Assembly (NCBI RefSeq): GCF_008297955.1
Contig: NZ_VTPY01000003.1
Span: 620,001 to 684,000 of the forward strand
Reading direction: 5' to 3'
From: Billgrantia pellis
GTDB taxonomy: Bacteria; Pseudomonadota; Gammaproteobacteria; Pseudomonadales; Halomonadaceae
DNA length: 64,000 bases
Part shown: in pieces, positions 41,511 through 50,399 of the stretch
Layout: every line of letters begins with the position of its first letter
How positions within the stretch are numbered: the first letter of the stretch is position 1
Notes under the pieces: generated by a model
The model's database searches: none
The model's input: the letters and a program-made list of their open reading frames with translations, nothing else
What the model was told of the DNA's origin: nothing
Translations under genes and position numbers: made by a program

Positions 41511-41837
41511 TCAGGCAGCGATTCGCTCCAGTATCTCCTCGATGGCCTCACGACGGGTGGGACGTACCAAGCGCGCCACCTCCGCACCGCCGTCGAGAAA
41601 GATCAGGGTTGGCCAAAGCTTGACGCGGAAAGCTCGCCCAAGACGACGCCCGCGTCCATCCTCGATCTTGAGATGGCGTACGTCGTCACGTCCGGCCAGT
41701 GCCGCCTCGAGCGGGGGTTGCATAGCTAGGCAATATCCGCACCAAGGGGCACCAAACTCGATCACGGCCAACCCCTCGAAACGCTTGATCTCGCCGAGGC
41801 TCGGTTCGACCGGCAGGTATCGATGTTGCATGGGCAT
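41511..41837 (-). CDS. Thioredoxin-family protein
   Basis: A 108-residue single thioredoxin domain. VIEFGAPWCGYCLAMQPPLE carries a C-G-Y-C active site instead of CGPC, VKLWPTLIFLDGG has the cis-proline, and the last helix is RREAIEEILERIA. There is no signal peptide, so it acts in the cytoplasm. The start is ATG 41837, five bases after AGGAGG; GTG 41843 lies within the purine tract and is rejected. Stand-alone gene; substrate unknown. Confidence 0.88.
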   Translation of the reverse strand: MPMQHRYLPVEPSLGEIKRFEGLAVIEFGAPWCGYCLAMQPPLEAALAGRDDVRHLKIEDGRGRRLGRAFRVKLWPTLIFLDGGAEVARLVRPTRREAIEEILERIAA

Positions 41838-42023
41838 GGGCACCTCCTCTTCGGCTCGCCAACGCCGTTACCCTCACCATAAGGGGCGAATCTCGCTGCG
41901 CTCAATGACAACGACCCCGCGCCTCTCTCGGCAGTATCGGACACTGGAACGCGCTGCGTCATGCACAAGTCGTTTCTCCTGCATATGCTATGGGCAGGTC
42001 CGGTCGCCACTCGAGGAATCTTC

Positions 42024-42800
42024 ATGTCTCCCCTGAGTCCCCAATCCCGGCTGCGCGGCGGCCGTTGGCCATCGGGCATCGCCTGGCTGAGTGCGCTGCT
42101 GCTGGTCCTGGCCGCCCTGCTGCTGCTGGTCGCTGGGCCCGCCTATCGACTGGAGCTGCTGCCGCTGAGTACCGCCTTCGGCCTGCTGCGCTACGGCGGG
42201 CTACTGGGCCTGGGCGCCATCGCAATCGCCCTGCTGGCCCTGTTGGTGGCGCTGCTGTGTCGTCGCAAGCGCGTCATCTGGGGGACGGCGTTCACGATCG
42301 CATCCACCGTCGCTCTGCTGTGGGTCCCCTGGACGTACTGGCAGCGCGCTCAGTCGGCGCCGCCGATTCACGACATCACCACCGACCTGGAGACCCCACC
42401 GGCATTCATGGCGTTGGCTCCTGCCCGCGAAGCCGCTCCCAACGCCGTCGATTATCCCGGCGAGTCGTTCGCACGCCGTCAACGCGAGGCCTACCCCGAT
42501 ATCCAGCCGCGTCATTACCCCCTGCCCCTGGCCACGGTACGTGCCGCCGCCGAAGCCGCCGTGCTGGACATGGGCTGGGAAATCGCCGACATCACCGTTG
42601 ACGCCGTCGATACCATCGAGGCCACCGCAACGACCACCTGGTTCGGCTTCAAGGACGACGTAGTGATTCGTTTGACCCAGGAATCCGACGGTATACGGGT
42701 CGATGCGCGCTCGGCCTCGCGCCTGGGGCGCGGCGATGCGGGCGCCAATGCGCAACGAATCCGCGACTATTTCGAAGCATTGGAACGGCGTACCGGCTGA
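42024..42800 (+). CDS. DUF1499-domain membrane protein
   Basis: A 258-residue protein with three N-terminal membrane helices (ALLLVLAALLLLVAGPAYRL; LLGLGAIAIALLALLVALLC; VIWGTAFTIASTVALLWVPW), then a soluble DUF1499 domain: PPIHDITTDLETPPAFMALA, LDMGWEIADITVDAVDTIEA and WFGFKDDVVIRLTQESDGIR. The function is unknown. ATG 42024 is favoured by TCGAGGAATC; the upstream in-frame ATG at 41961 precedes a less typical stretch. Confidence 0.87.
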   Translation: MSPLSPQSRLRGGRWPSGIAWLSALLLVLAALLLLVAGPAYRLELLPLSTAFGLLRYGGLLGLGAIAIALLALLVALLCRRKRVIWGTAFTIASTVALLWVPWTYWQRAQSAPPIHDITTDLETPPAFMALAPAREAAPNAVDYPGESFARRQREAYPDIQPRHYPLPLATVRAAAEAAVLDMGWEIADITVDAVDTIEATATTTWFGFKDDVVIRLTQESDGIRVDARSASRLGRGDAGANAQRIRDYFEALERRTG

Positions 42801-42851
42801 TATCTTCTTCAACCGATAACGGACCCAGGTTGACCGCTGCCAAGGAAGCTT

Positions 42852-43589
42852 ATGCTACTGCAAGGCCTCAGTATCACGATTCTCGTGTTGAGTCATATCT
42901 ACGCGGGGAAACTCCGCAACTTGAGCCGCATCCCCAGGAGTGCCTGGCTCTCGCTGGGTGGCGGCATTTCCGTCTCGTACGTTTTTCTCCATATCTTTCC
43001 GGAACTCGAACAGGCGCAGCAGCATCTGGCGGAACAGGCCGCGCTGGCCTTCATCGAGAGCCACGCCTACCTGGTGGCTCTCGCGGGCCTGCTACTGTTC
43101 TATGGCCTGGAGCACAGGATCAAGGCAAGAGGGCCCCTGCCTACCGACGGCGAGGCAGGAAGCGCGGAAAGGCCCGCCACCCGTGCTGGCATGTCCCTGT
43201 TCTGGCTGCACATTGCCACCTTCTCGCTCTATAACGCCCTGATCGGCTACCTTCTGGTCTACCGGGACAGCACGGTTACGGAAACCGTGTTTTTCGTCGT
43301 GGCCATGGCGTTTCATTTCCTGGTCAATGACCATAGCCTGTATTACCACCACCGAAACGCCTACCTGCATTTCGGCAGATGGATACTCTCGGCGTTCATT
43401 GGCCTGGGCTGGGTCGTCGGCTTGAACTTTCAAATCAGCGAAGCGGCGACGAGCGTGCTGTTTGCTTTCCTGGCGGGAGGCATCATCCTCAACGTATTGA
43501 AGGAAGAGCTGCCGGAGGAGCGCAAGAGCCGCGTCTGGCCTTTTGCCTTCGGAGCCACGCTATATTCCGTTTTACTTTTGACCAGTTGA
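42852..43589 (+). CDS. ZIP-like membrane protein
   Basis: A 245-residue integral membrane protein with about seven helices. The layout is ZIP-like: ISVSYVFLHIFPELEQAQQH near residue 40 resembles the first metal-site helix, AFHFLVNDHSLYYHHRNAY is a His-rich helix end, and GGIILNVLKEELPEERKSR resembles the ZIP helix with H/N-x-x-E. It could move divalent metal, but the classical HSVADG-type motif is missing, so the call is about fold only. AAGGAAGC precedes ATG 42852. ExoD follows 13 bases later, so they share a transcript. Confidence 0.6.
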   Translation: MLLQGLSITILVLSHIYAGKLRNLSRIPRSAWLSLGGGISVSYVFLHIFPELEQAQQHLAEQAALAFIESHAYLVALAGLLLFYGLEHRIKARGPLPTDGEAGSAERPATRAGMSLFWLHIATFSLYNALIGYLLVYRDSTVTETVFFVVAMAFHFLVNDHSLYYHHRNAYLHFGRWILSAFIGLGWVVGLNFQISEAATSVLFAFLAGGIILNVLKEELPEERKSRVWPFAFGATLYSVLLLTS

Positions 43590-43602
43590 TGAGAGGGGTG
43601 AG

Positions 43603-44217
43603 ATGGCCCAGACATCGTCCGACCAGTCCCAAGAACCTCATAACCTCGAGCAGATGCTGGATCGGTTCGTGCAGGCGGAGCGTGACGAAAAAACCGATCA
43701 GGTCAGTCTCGGCGGCATCCTTCACGAAGTCGGTCGCCGATCTTTTGCCCCCCTCCTGCTGGTTCCCGGTATTATCACCCTGTTGCCTGTCGTCGGGGAT
43801 ATTCCCGGCGTTCCTACCCTGATGGCACTGTTGGTCCTACTGGTTGCCGTACAGCTTCTGTTTCGGGCGCATCATTTCTGGATACCTGAGTTCCTGTTGA
43901 ATCGATCCGTTTCCAAGGGGAAGCTCGACAAGGCGGTCAGTTGGAGCCGCCGATCCGCTCGCTTTCTGGACAAACTTCTCAAGCCGCGACTGACCTTCCT
44001 GACACACGGTCCGGGCATCATCGCCGTTGCGCTTGCCTGTATCGCCATTGCCTTGGCCATGCCGCCCATGGAAGTGGTGCCTTTTACCGCCAACGGTGCC
44101 GGCCTGGCCCTCACGCTATTCGGCCTTTCCCTCATGTCCCACGACGGTCTGCTGGGGGCAGTGGCGTTTGTCCTGACCTTCGCCACGTTATTCTTCGTCT
44201 ATCTCGGTATTGTCTAG
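43603..44217 (+). CDS. ExoD-family membrane protein
   Basis: A 204-residue inner-membrane protein of the ExoD family, named for a Rhizobium gene affecting exopolysaccharide and alkaline growth. VSLGGILHEVGRRSFAPLLL, VPGIITLLPVVGDIPGVPTL, RAHHFWIPEFL and the C-terminal hydrophobic pairs are typical. Sodium, pH or osmotic adaptation would suit a halophile, but this is inference. It follows the ZIP-like gene in the same transcript and converges with the SCO gene 19 bases away. Confidence 0.88.
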   Translation: MAQTSSDQSQEPHNLEQMLDRFVQAERDEKTDQVSLGGILHEVGRRSFAPLLLVPGIITLLPVVGDIPGVPTLMALLVLLVAVQLLFRAHHFWIPEFLLNRSVSKGKLDKAVSWSRRSARFLDKLLKPRLTFLTHGPGIIAVALACIAIALAMPPMEVVPFTANGAGLALTLFGLSLMSHDGLLGAVAFVLTFATLFFVYLGIV

Positions 44218-44236
44218 CTCGCCAACCTCTCTTCCC

Positions 44237-44899
44237 TCATGAGCGGTTGTCGTCGCTCACGAGTCGACGCAGGTCGCTCAGGACCTCTTCCCTTGGGTCG
44301 TCCTGGCGGATGAGCAGTTGCGCTTCCCCGTTGCGGTCGAAGGCGAAGACCGCGCTGGGGTGAGAGACCATGTAGTGCCCCTCGCTATCCTTTTCGCCAT
44401 AGCCGTAGGTCACACGATAGCGACGCGTTAGCGCATCCAACTGCTCTTCGTTGCCGGTGAGGCCGACGAACTCGGGTCCGAAATTGGCGGTGTACTCACG
44501 CAGGGTCTCGGCATCATCACGGGCCGGGTCCACCGAAACGAACAGGACCTGCAGGTCGTCACGCGCCTCCTCGCCGAGTTCATCCAAGAGCGAATCGAGA
44601 TGCGCCATCGTGGCCGGGCAGATGTCGTGGCAGTGGGTGAAACCGAAGAAGAGCAGCGTCGCATGGCCGCGAAAGGCCTGTGCCTCGACGGCTTCCCCCG
44701 ACTCGCTCATGAGTTGGAATTCCAGCGGCGGCATGAGGCCGGAAATGTCCTTGGTGTGCCAGCCTGGGTCGGAGCAGCCGGCCAGCAGCGCGACGAACGA
44801 TAGCACGCCCATTACCCGTCCCCTTTTCGGCAGAAGACACACCGGGAAAGGAGCATGGCGTCGTCTCGCCGTGCCCGGAAGGGTCATGAATGATCTCAT
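44237..44899 (-). CDS. SCO-family copper chaperone of the caa3 oxidase
   Basis: Delivers copper to, or reduces, the CuA site of subunit II. The 220-residue protein has a lipoprotein-type signal (FVALLAGCSD), and a thioredoxin fold with the copper motif C-x3-C in THCHDICPAT and the later His in YMVSHPSAVFAF. The start at 44899 overlaps the stop of ctaG (ATGA), which argues for coupling, though it leaves a long basic N-region; ATG 44812 gives a shorter signal. It lies with ctaG, divergent from the oxidase operon it serves. Confidence 0.88.
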   Translation of the reverse strand: MRSFMTLPGTARRRHAPFPVCLLPKRGRVMGVLSFVALLAGCSDPGWHTKDISGLMPPLEFQLMSESGEAVEAQAFRGHATLLFFGFTHCHDICPATMAHLDSLLDELGEEARDDLQVLFVSVDPARDDAETLREYTANFGPEFVGLTGNEEQLDALTRRYRVTYGYGEKDSEGHYMVSHPSAVFAFDRNGEAQLLIRQDDPREEVLSDLRRLVSDDNRS

Positions 44900-45765
44900 G
44901 GTGGCGGCATCTCCCGTTCATGCTCTGCTTCGCCCTGGTCCACATCGCCCTTGCCGGAGAGGATGTCACGAATCACGATCAGTACGCCGATCACACTCAT
45001 CATCGATGCCGGTATCCAGGTGATCAAGCCACCGAGCTGCTGGTCGGTCAGTGGCGCGATGGGCCAGGCGCGGCCGCAGACGGCATAGACGTCGAACAGC
45101 ACGCTTTCGCTGAAGGTGAGGTAAGCCCCCAACAGGATCTGTGGCGGAACCACCACCAGCATCGCCATGATGCGCGCGCCATATCCCAGGCCGCCCTGCT
45201 CCGGCGTATGCGGATCGAGCACCAGCCACCAGAACAACAGACCATCAAGCAGCATGCTCCAGTTCATGATCTGGTAGCGCTGACGGCTGAGCATCGCATC
45301 GAAGTGGATGTCGGGAATCAGCCAGAAATAGATCAATCCGACAAACAGCATCGGGGCGACCACAGGATGTTGCAGCAAACGGTACGCTGGGCGAACGACC
45401 CAGCCAGCCAAGTTCCGTCCGGAAATATGTCTCACCCGTCGCGGCGTGCCTGCCGCCAGTACCGGCAGCGGCGCCGCCAGCGCAATGAGAAACGGTGCCG
45501 CGTGATGCAACACCAGGTGCTGGGCGCGATGGGTGAAGAACATGTACTGCGAGAGGTAATCGTAGTGGGTCTGAGAGACGGCGTAGATCGCCACGACACC
45601 GAGCAAGAAGGCAAGCGGGCGCCAGAATCCCGGCGCTTGGTCCCGGCTCCGCAGTCGCTTCAGGCCACGCAGGTAGCACCCGGCGGCAGCCAGACAGACC
45701 AAGGCCCAGGCGGGTGAAAACTCCCAGGGCAAGAGGTAACCGGCGACTCGCTCGAACTCGAGCAT
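44896..45765 (-). CDS. ctaG: CtaG-type cytochrome c oxidase assembly factor
   Basis: A 289-residue membrane protein of the caa3_CtaG family with about seven helices. It is needed in Bacillus for active caa3 oxidase, probably for CuB insertion. YDYLSQYMFFTHRAQHLVLH then HAAPFLIALAAP holds the family's conserved His residues; WWLVLDPHTPEQGGLGYGAR and MMSVIGVLIVIRDI are typical. It is distinct from Cox11. Divergent from the oxidase structural genes; the 385-base gap between must hold both promoters. Confidence 0.88.
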   Translation of the reverse strand: MLEFERVAGYLLPWEFSPAWALVCLAAAGCYLRGLKRLRSRDQAPGFWRPLAFLLGVVAIYAVSQTHYDYLSQYMFFTHRAQHLVLHHAAPFLIALAAPLPVLAAGTPRRVRHISGRNLAGWVVRPAYRLLQHPVVAPMLFVGLIYFWLIPDIHFDAMLSRQRYQIMNWSMLLDGLLFWWLVLDPHTPEQGGLGYGARIMAMLVVVPPQILLGAYLTFSESVLFDVYAVCGRAWPIAPLTDQQLGGLITWIPASMMSVIGVLIVIRDILSGKGDVDQGEAEHEREMPPP

Positions 45766-46150
45766 TTTCCTTCCTTTACCGAGGCGACATGTCGCCGCCT
45801 GATAGCTTGACCCTCAAGCATAGCGAACTTGGCCCGCCATGAAACACCGGGCCGGTACATCGGGCGAGACGAACGGCGACCGATCCGAAAGAAATGTAAC
45901 CCTGCCTTGAGAAGCGTAAGAAACGGTGACCATCTTCGGCAGCGACAAGCAGGAAGCACCATCCTGTACTAGGTTGAAGCCGAAACAGGCAACGAGCCGA
46001 CTCAGACCCAGGACCGGGACTGGCGAAGTACTCTCAGCGCATCGCCGAGAAGCCAAGCAGATGCGCGGCATGACGCGCCTATCGAATTCTGAATGGAATG
46101 CGCAGCCACCACCGTTTCGCGCACGCACGTTGCAATGGACTGGCATCCCG
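45766..46150. other. Divergent promoter region of the oxidase locus
   Basis: No gene is supported here. The subunit II frame is open upstream to 45926, but that stretch lacks homology and has no ribosome site, and the lipoprotein signal begins at 46151. The gap must carry promoters for ctaG on one strand and the oxidase operon on the other; I could not pick out boxes with confidence. Confidence 0.5.
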
Positions 46151-47164
46151 ATGTCCCTTAGCAAGCACATACGGACAACAGGACCGCTCGGGGCCGCCGC
46201 CCCGTTTCTGGCTGCCTGCGAAGGGCCCCAATCGGCCCTCGATCCTGCTGGCTCGGCCGCGGCGCTGATCGCCAGGCTCTGGTGGCCGACGTTGTTCGTC
46301 GCCATCCTCGTCACGCTGCTGGTGCTCGCGTTGCTGACGGTGGCTGTGTTCCGTGCCCATAGGCGACACGCCGCACTTCCGTTGAACGCTCGCCAGAGCC
46401 GCAACCTGGTGATCGCCGGCGGCATCATTCTGCCGCTGGCGGCAACGATTCCCTTCGCCCTGTCGAGCTTCTCCATCGGACGCACGATCAATGCCCCGCT
46501 CCCCGACGATGCCATGACCGTGGAGGTCGTCGGTAAACAGTGGTGGTGGGAAGTTCACTACCTGGACGAGGCGGGGAACCGCATCGCCACGACCGCCAAC
46601 GAGATACACATCCCCGCTGGCGAGCCGGTCCGCTTTTTGCTCAAGTCGGACAACGTCATTCACAGCTTCTGGGTACCCAACCTGCAGGGCAAGACGGACA
46701 TGATGCCGGGGCGCACGAATGTCACCTCGGTGACGGCGGACGAACCTGGGGTCTATCGCGGCCAGTGCGCGGAATACTGCGGCACGCAGCATGCGCTGAT
46801 GGCGTTCCTGCTGGTGGCCGAGGAGCCGGAACGATTCGACGCCTGGCTGGAGGGCCAGCGCCAGCCGGCGACAATGCCGGAAACGCAGGCCCAGGCACGC
46901 GGACACGACGAATTCTTCGAGGCCGGATGCGCCGGATGCCACACCATCCGCGGCACATCGGCCTCCGGCGATCTAGGCCCCGACCTGACCCATATCGCCA
47001 GCCGGCGCACGTTGGCCGGCGCCACGGTGCCCAACCGTATCGGACACCTCGGCGGCTGGATCACCGACCCGCAGCACGTCAAGCCGGGTAGCAGGATGCC
47101 GCCGAGCGAATTGACGCCGGAGGAGCTCAAGACATTGCTCGGCTACCTGGAGAGCCTGGAATGA
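46151..47164 (+). CDS. ctaC: Cytochrome c oxidase subunit II fused to cytochrome c (caa3 type)
   Basis: Takes electrons from cytochrome c through its own haem to CuA. The 337-residue protein starts with a lipoprotein-type signal (lipid Cys C23 in FLAACEG), has two membrane helices (about 41-68 and 85-107), then the CuA domain: W-rich KQWWWEVHY, H171, C206, C210, H214 and M217. The C-terminal cytochrome c domain has C260-x2-C263-H264 and a likely axial M316 (RMPPSE). Its stop overlaps the subunit I start (ATGA). ATG 46151 fits the signal peptide. Confidence 0.93.
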   Translation: MSLSKHIRTTGPLGAAAPFLAACEGPQSALDPAGSAAALIARLWWPTLFVAILVTLLVLALLTVAVFRAHRRHAALPLNARQSRNLVIAGGIILPLAATIPFALSSFSIGRTINAPLPDDAMTVEVVGKQWWWEVHYLDEAGNRIATTANEIHIPAGEPVRFLLKSDNVIHSFWVPNLQGKTDMMPGRTNVTSVTADEPGVYRGQCAEYCGTQHALMAFLLVAEEPERFDAWLEGQRQPATMPETQAQARGHDEFFEAGCAGCHTIRGTSASGDLGPDLTHIASRRTLAGATVPNRIGHLGGWITDPQHVKPGSRMPPSELTPEELKTLLGYLESLE

Positions 47165-49071
47165 CGCTGGAGAAACCCGCCAACCCTCGCGACGTGACCG
47201 ATTCGCCGGAGGAAACCGCGTGGCTGGAGCGCACCTGGCACTCGCCCGGCGGGTTGCTTGGCTGGTTCACCCACGTCAATCAGCGCATGATCGGCAAGCG
47301 CTTCATCATCACCGCCTTCATCTTCTTCCTGCTGGCAGGGATTCTCGGCATCCTGATTCGCCTGCAACTGGCCGGCCCCGAGCAGCAGTTGCTCGGGCCG
47401 GAGCTCTACAACCAGTTCTTCACCATGCACGGCACGGTAATGATGTTCTTTTTCGCCATTCCGGTGATGGAGGGCTTCGCCATCTACTTCGTGCCGCTGA
47501 TGATCGGCACGCGCGACATGGCCTTTCCCCGGCTCAACGCCTTCGGCTATTACGTCTATCTGATTGGCGGGATCGTATTGTTCGGCTCGCTGCTGCTGAG
47601 CATGGCGCCCAATGCGGGCTGGTTCAACTACGTGCCGCTGTCGAGCAAGCTCTACTCGCCCGGCTACGGCGTCGACATCTGGACCACCATGATCACTTTC
47701 ATCGAGGTCTCGGCACTGACCGCGGCGGTGGAGCTGATCGTCACCACACTGAGAATGCGTGCACCGGGCATGTCGCTGAATCGCATGCCGCTGTTCGTCT
47801 GGGCGGCGCTGGTGATGTCGTTCATGATCGTCTTCGCCATGCCGGCGGTGATCGTCAGCAGTACGCTGCTGATCCTCGACCGGCTGGTCGAGACTCAATT
47901 CTTCATTGTCGAGGGCGGTGGCGAACCGCTGCTGTGGCAACACCTGTTCTGGTATTTCGGCCACCCCGAGGTGTATATCATCCTGGTGCCGGCGCTGGGC
48001 ATGATCTCGACCATCATCATCACCTTCACGCGGCGTCCGATCTACGGCTACACGGCCCTGGTACTGTCGGTGGTGGCCATCGGTTTCGTCAGCTTCGGTC
48101 TGTGGGTGCACCACATGTTCACCACCGGCCTGCCCCAGCTCGGCATGAGCTTTTTTACCGCTGCCAGCGCCACCATCGCCATCCCCAGCGGGGTGCAGAT
48201 CTTCTGCTGGATCGCCTCGCTGTGGGGTGCCAAGATCCGCTTCGCTACGCCGATGCTGTGGGTGCTGGGGTTCTTCGCGATCTTCGTCATTGGGGGGCTG
48301 ACCGGCGTCATGGTAGCCTCCATTCCCTTCGATACCCAGGTGCACGATACCTTCTTCCTGGTCGCGCACTTCCACTACGTGCTGATCGGCGGGGCGGTCT
48401 TCCCGCTGATCGGCGCGACCTATTACTGGTGGCCCAAGATCACCGGTCGCATGATGAGCGAAGCGGCCGGCAAATGGAGCTTCTGGCTGGCCTTCATCGG
48501 TTTCAACGTGACCTTCTTCCCCATGCACCAGCTGGGGCTCGAAGGCATGCCACGGCGCATCTACACCTACGTCGAGGAGATGGGCTGGGGCGATCTCAAC
48601 CTGCTGGCGACGATCGGCTCCCTGGTGCTGGCGACAGGCTTCGGCGTCACCCTGATCAATGCCATCTGGAGCGTGTTTCGCGGCCAGCGGGCCGAGCCGA
48701 ATCCCTGGGGTGCGCCTACCCTGGAGTGGGCGGCGGACTCACCGCCAGCCTCCTATAATTTCCGCCATATCCCCGTGGTACACAGCCGCTGGCCGCTATG
48801 GGACTGGGAGAGGGATCGCGAACGCGCGGTCGTCACCGGCCTGCGCAACGACCGCCGCGAGGTGGTGCTCACCAGTATTCTGGATGCCAAGCCCGTGGGG
48901 GTGCAGGTGCTTCCCGCACCGACCATCTGGCCGTTCGTCTCGGCGGTGGCCGCCTCGCTGGGTTTCATCGGCATCATCTTCCATCCGATCTTCTTCGCGA
49001 TCGCCTTCTTCCTGGTGGCATTCACCTTGGTGGCCTGGTTCTGGCCACGCCGACCCTGGAGGAACGATTGA
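47161..49071 (+). CDS. ctaD: Cytochrome c oxidase subunit I
   Basis: The catalytic haem-copper subunit that reduces O2 and pumps protons; 636 residues. Haem a ligands are H90 (FTMHGT) and H405, haem a3 ligand H403 (VAHFHYV), CuB ligands H268, H317 and H318, with the crosslinked Tyr in GHPEVY. The Glu of that motif is the D-channel end. Where A1-type oxidases have the K-channel Lys (TGxKxFxW), this protein has Gln346 in PSGVQIFCW. Two extra C-terminal helices (about 575-630) give a 14-helix layout as in Bacillus CtaD. Overlaps both neighbours. Confidence 0.93.
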   Translation: MTLEKPANPRDVTDSPEETAWLERTWHSPGGLLGWFTHVNQRMIGKRFIITAFIFFLLAGILGILIRLQLAGPEQQLLGPELYNQFFTMHGTVMMFFFAIPVMEGFAIYFVPLMIGTRDMAFPRLNAFGYYVYLIGGIVLFGSLLLSMAPNAGWFNYVPLSSKLYSPGYGVDIWTTMITFIEVSALTAAVELIVTTLRMRAPGMSLNRMPLFVWAALVMSFMIVFAMPAVIVSSTLLILDRLVETQFFIVEGGGEPLLWQHLFWYFGHPEVYIILVPALGMISTIIITFTRRPIYGYTALVLSVVAIGFVSFGLWVHHMFTTGLPQLGMSFFTAASATIAIPSGVQIFCWIASLWGAKIRFATPMLWVLGFFAIFVIGGLTGVMVASIPFDTQVHDTFFLVAHFHYVLIGGAVFPLIGATYYWWPKITGRMMSEAAGKWSFWLAFIGFNVTFFPMHQLGLEGMPRRIYTYVEEMGWGDLNLLATIGSLVLATGFGVTLINAIWSVFRGQRAEPNPWGAPTLEWAADSPPASYNFRHIPVVHSRWPLWDWERDRERAVVTGLRNDRREVVLTSILDAKPVGVQVLPAPTIWPFVSAVAASLGFIGIIFHPIFFAIAFFLVAFTLVAWFWPRRPWRND

Positions 49072-49682
49072 TGAAAGTCGTGCAGGGTATCGATGTCTCG
49101 GACATGACCCGTTTCAATCCCGATCAGCGCGCCCCCTTGTGGTGGGGCATTCTCGGCCTGATCGCAATCGAATCCGCGGTGGTGCTGACCTTCTGTGTCA
49201 GTTACCTGTACCTGGCGGCCTACGCCGAAGCCTGGCCGCCGAGCGGCGAGTCGGCCCCGCCCATGCTGTGGCCGAGCATCAACCTGGGGCTGTTGATGCT
49301 GAGTAGCCTCACCATGTTTCTCGCAGGGCAGGCCATCAACCGGGGCAATCAACGAGGCTTGGCCATCGGCGTCACCGCAAGCGTACTGTTGGCGTCAGCG
49401 GTGCTGGTGCTGCGCTCACTGGAGCTCATGGCCTACGAGTTCAGCTGGAAGGACCATGCCTACGGCTCGATCGTCTGGACCATCTCCGGCTTTCACTACG
49501 TTCACGTGACATCGATCGTCTTCGGCAGTGCGGTGGTGGCCATCCTCGCCTGGCGCGGCTATTTCACCCAGCAACGACAGATCGGCGTCGTGGTGGATAC
49601 CAATTACTGGTATTTCGTCTGCTTCGCCTGGATTCCCTTTTATCTACTCTTGTATTGGGGGCCTCGCGTTTATGGCCAGTGA
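49071..49682 (+). CDS. ctaE: Cytochrome c oxidase subunit III, five-helix form
   Basis: A 203-residue membrane subunit that stabilises proton uptake. The usual first two helices of the long form are missing; five remain, matching an oxidase whose subunit I has two extra C-terminal helices. VLTFCVSYLYLAAYAEAWPP, YEFSWKDHAYGSIVWTISGF, HYVHVTSIVFG and the last NYWYFVCFAWIPFYLLLYWG are typical. ATG 49071 overlaps the subunit I stop. A GTG or ATG further up belongs to the subunit I gene. Confidence 0.9.
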   Translation: MKVVQGIDVSDMTRFNPDQRAPLWWGILGLIAIESAVVLTFCVSYLYLAAYAEAWPPSGESAPPMLWPSINLGLLMLSSLTMFLAGQAINRGNQRGLAIGVTASVLLASAVLVLRSLELMAYEFSWKDHAYGSIVWTISGFHYVHVTSIVFGSAVVAILAWRGYFTQQRQIGVVVDTNYWYFVCFAWIPFYLLLYWGPRVYGQ

Positions 49683-50040
49683 GTCGAATGGCGACGTGCT
49701 GCTGCACCCCCTGATGCTGTGGTCCGGCTGGGTGATCGGTCCCGGCGCCTGGGCGCTGCACCTGATGGGCAGTTACCTGCTGGTATCCAGGGCCTGCGAA
49801 ACCGGCTCCATGTGGCTGCTGCACGGCACGACACTGGTTACCTTATTGCTCGGCCTGGCTGGCGCCGCAGTGGCCTGGCGACAGTGGGGCCGCGCCGGGC
49901 GGCGCTGGCCGGGCTCCGGCGATGGCGAGGCGGGGCGCATACGTTTCATGGCCGTCATGGGCCTGCTCATCAGCGCCCTGTCCGGGCTGCTTATCGTGGC
50001 CGAAGGGATTCCCAACTTTTTCCTGGGTCCGTGCCTATGA
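49672..50040 (+). CDS. Small membrane protein of the oxidase operon
   Basis: A 122-residue protein with three hydrophobic helices (LWSGWVIGPGAWALHLMGSY; GTTLVTLLLGLAGAAVAWRQ; MAVMGLLISALSGLLIVAEG). It ends NFFLGPCL. It overlaps the end of subunit III by 11 bases and the following cytochrome c by four, so it is clearly part of the operon. It may correspond to subunit IV-like or assembly proteins seen in other caa3 operons, but I recognise no named family. The start at ATG 49672 is fixed by the overlap. Confidence 0.8.
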   Translation: MASESNGDVLLHPLMLWSGWVIGPGAWALHLMGSYLLVSRACETGSMWLLHGTTLVTLLLGLAGAAVAWRQWGRAGRRWPGSGDGEAGRIRFMAVMGLLISALSGLLIVAEGIPNFFLGPCL

Positions 50041-50399
50041 CAGCGAGATCCGTGTGCTTCCTGCTGCTAGCGCCACTCCTGGCTACCGGCTGCGGCAGTG
50101 ATGAAGCCGCCCCGCCCCCGGGCGATCCGGAAAAGGGTCGAGCGATCATTCGCGCGTACGGCTGCGGCAGTTGCCATGTCATTCCCGGCATTCCCGGAGC
50201 GGACGGTCGCACGGGACCGTCGCTCGAGCGCATCGCCAAGCGCGTCTACCTGGCGGGGGTATTGCCCAACACACCCGATGACATGGCGCGCTGGATTCGC
50301 GAGCCGGAAACGGTCGACCCGCGCACGGCCATGCCGAACATGGGCGTCAGCGAAAGCGACGCACGAGACATCACCGCCTACTTGTACACACGGAAATGA
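50037..50399 (+). CDS. Lipoprotein monohaem cytochrome c
   Basis: A 120-residue membrane-anchored cytochrome. The signal ends with a lipobox (LLATGC, lipid Cys C19). Haem motif C43-x2-C46-H47 (YGCGSCHVIPG) and axial M99 in TAMPNMG are clear. RVYLAGVLPNTPDDMARWIR matches the C-terminal haem domain of the next gene almost word for word, a sign of duplication. It starts within the previous gene's last codons (ATGA) and ends overlapping the next. Likely an electron feeder to the caa3 oxidase. Confidence 0.88.
   Translation: MTARSVCFLLLAPLLATGCGSDEAAPPPGDPEKGRAIIRAYGCGSCHVIPGIPGADGRTGPSLERIAKRVYLAGVLPNTPDDMARWIREPETVDPRTAMPNMGVSESDARDITAYLYTRK

Noticed and set aside
47143-48528. 461-codon open frame antisense to subunit I of the oxidase
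   Set aside because: Its translation is His/Gln/Arg/Asp-rich with no domain, an effect of high-GC codon bias opposite a strongly conserved gene.
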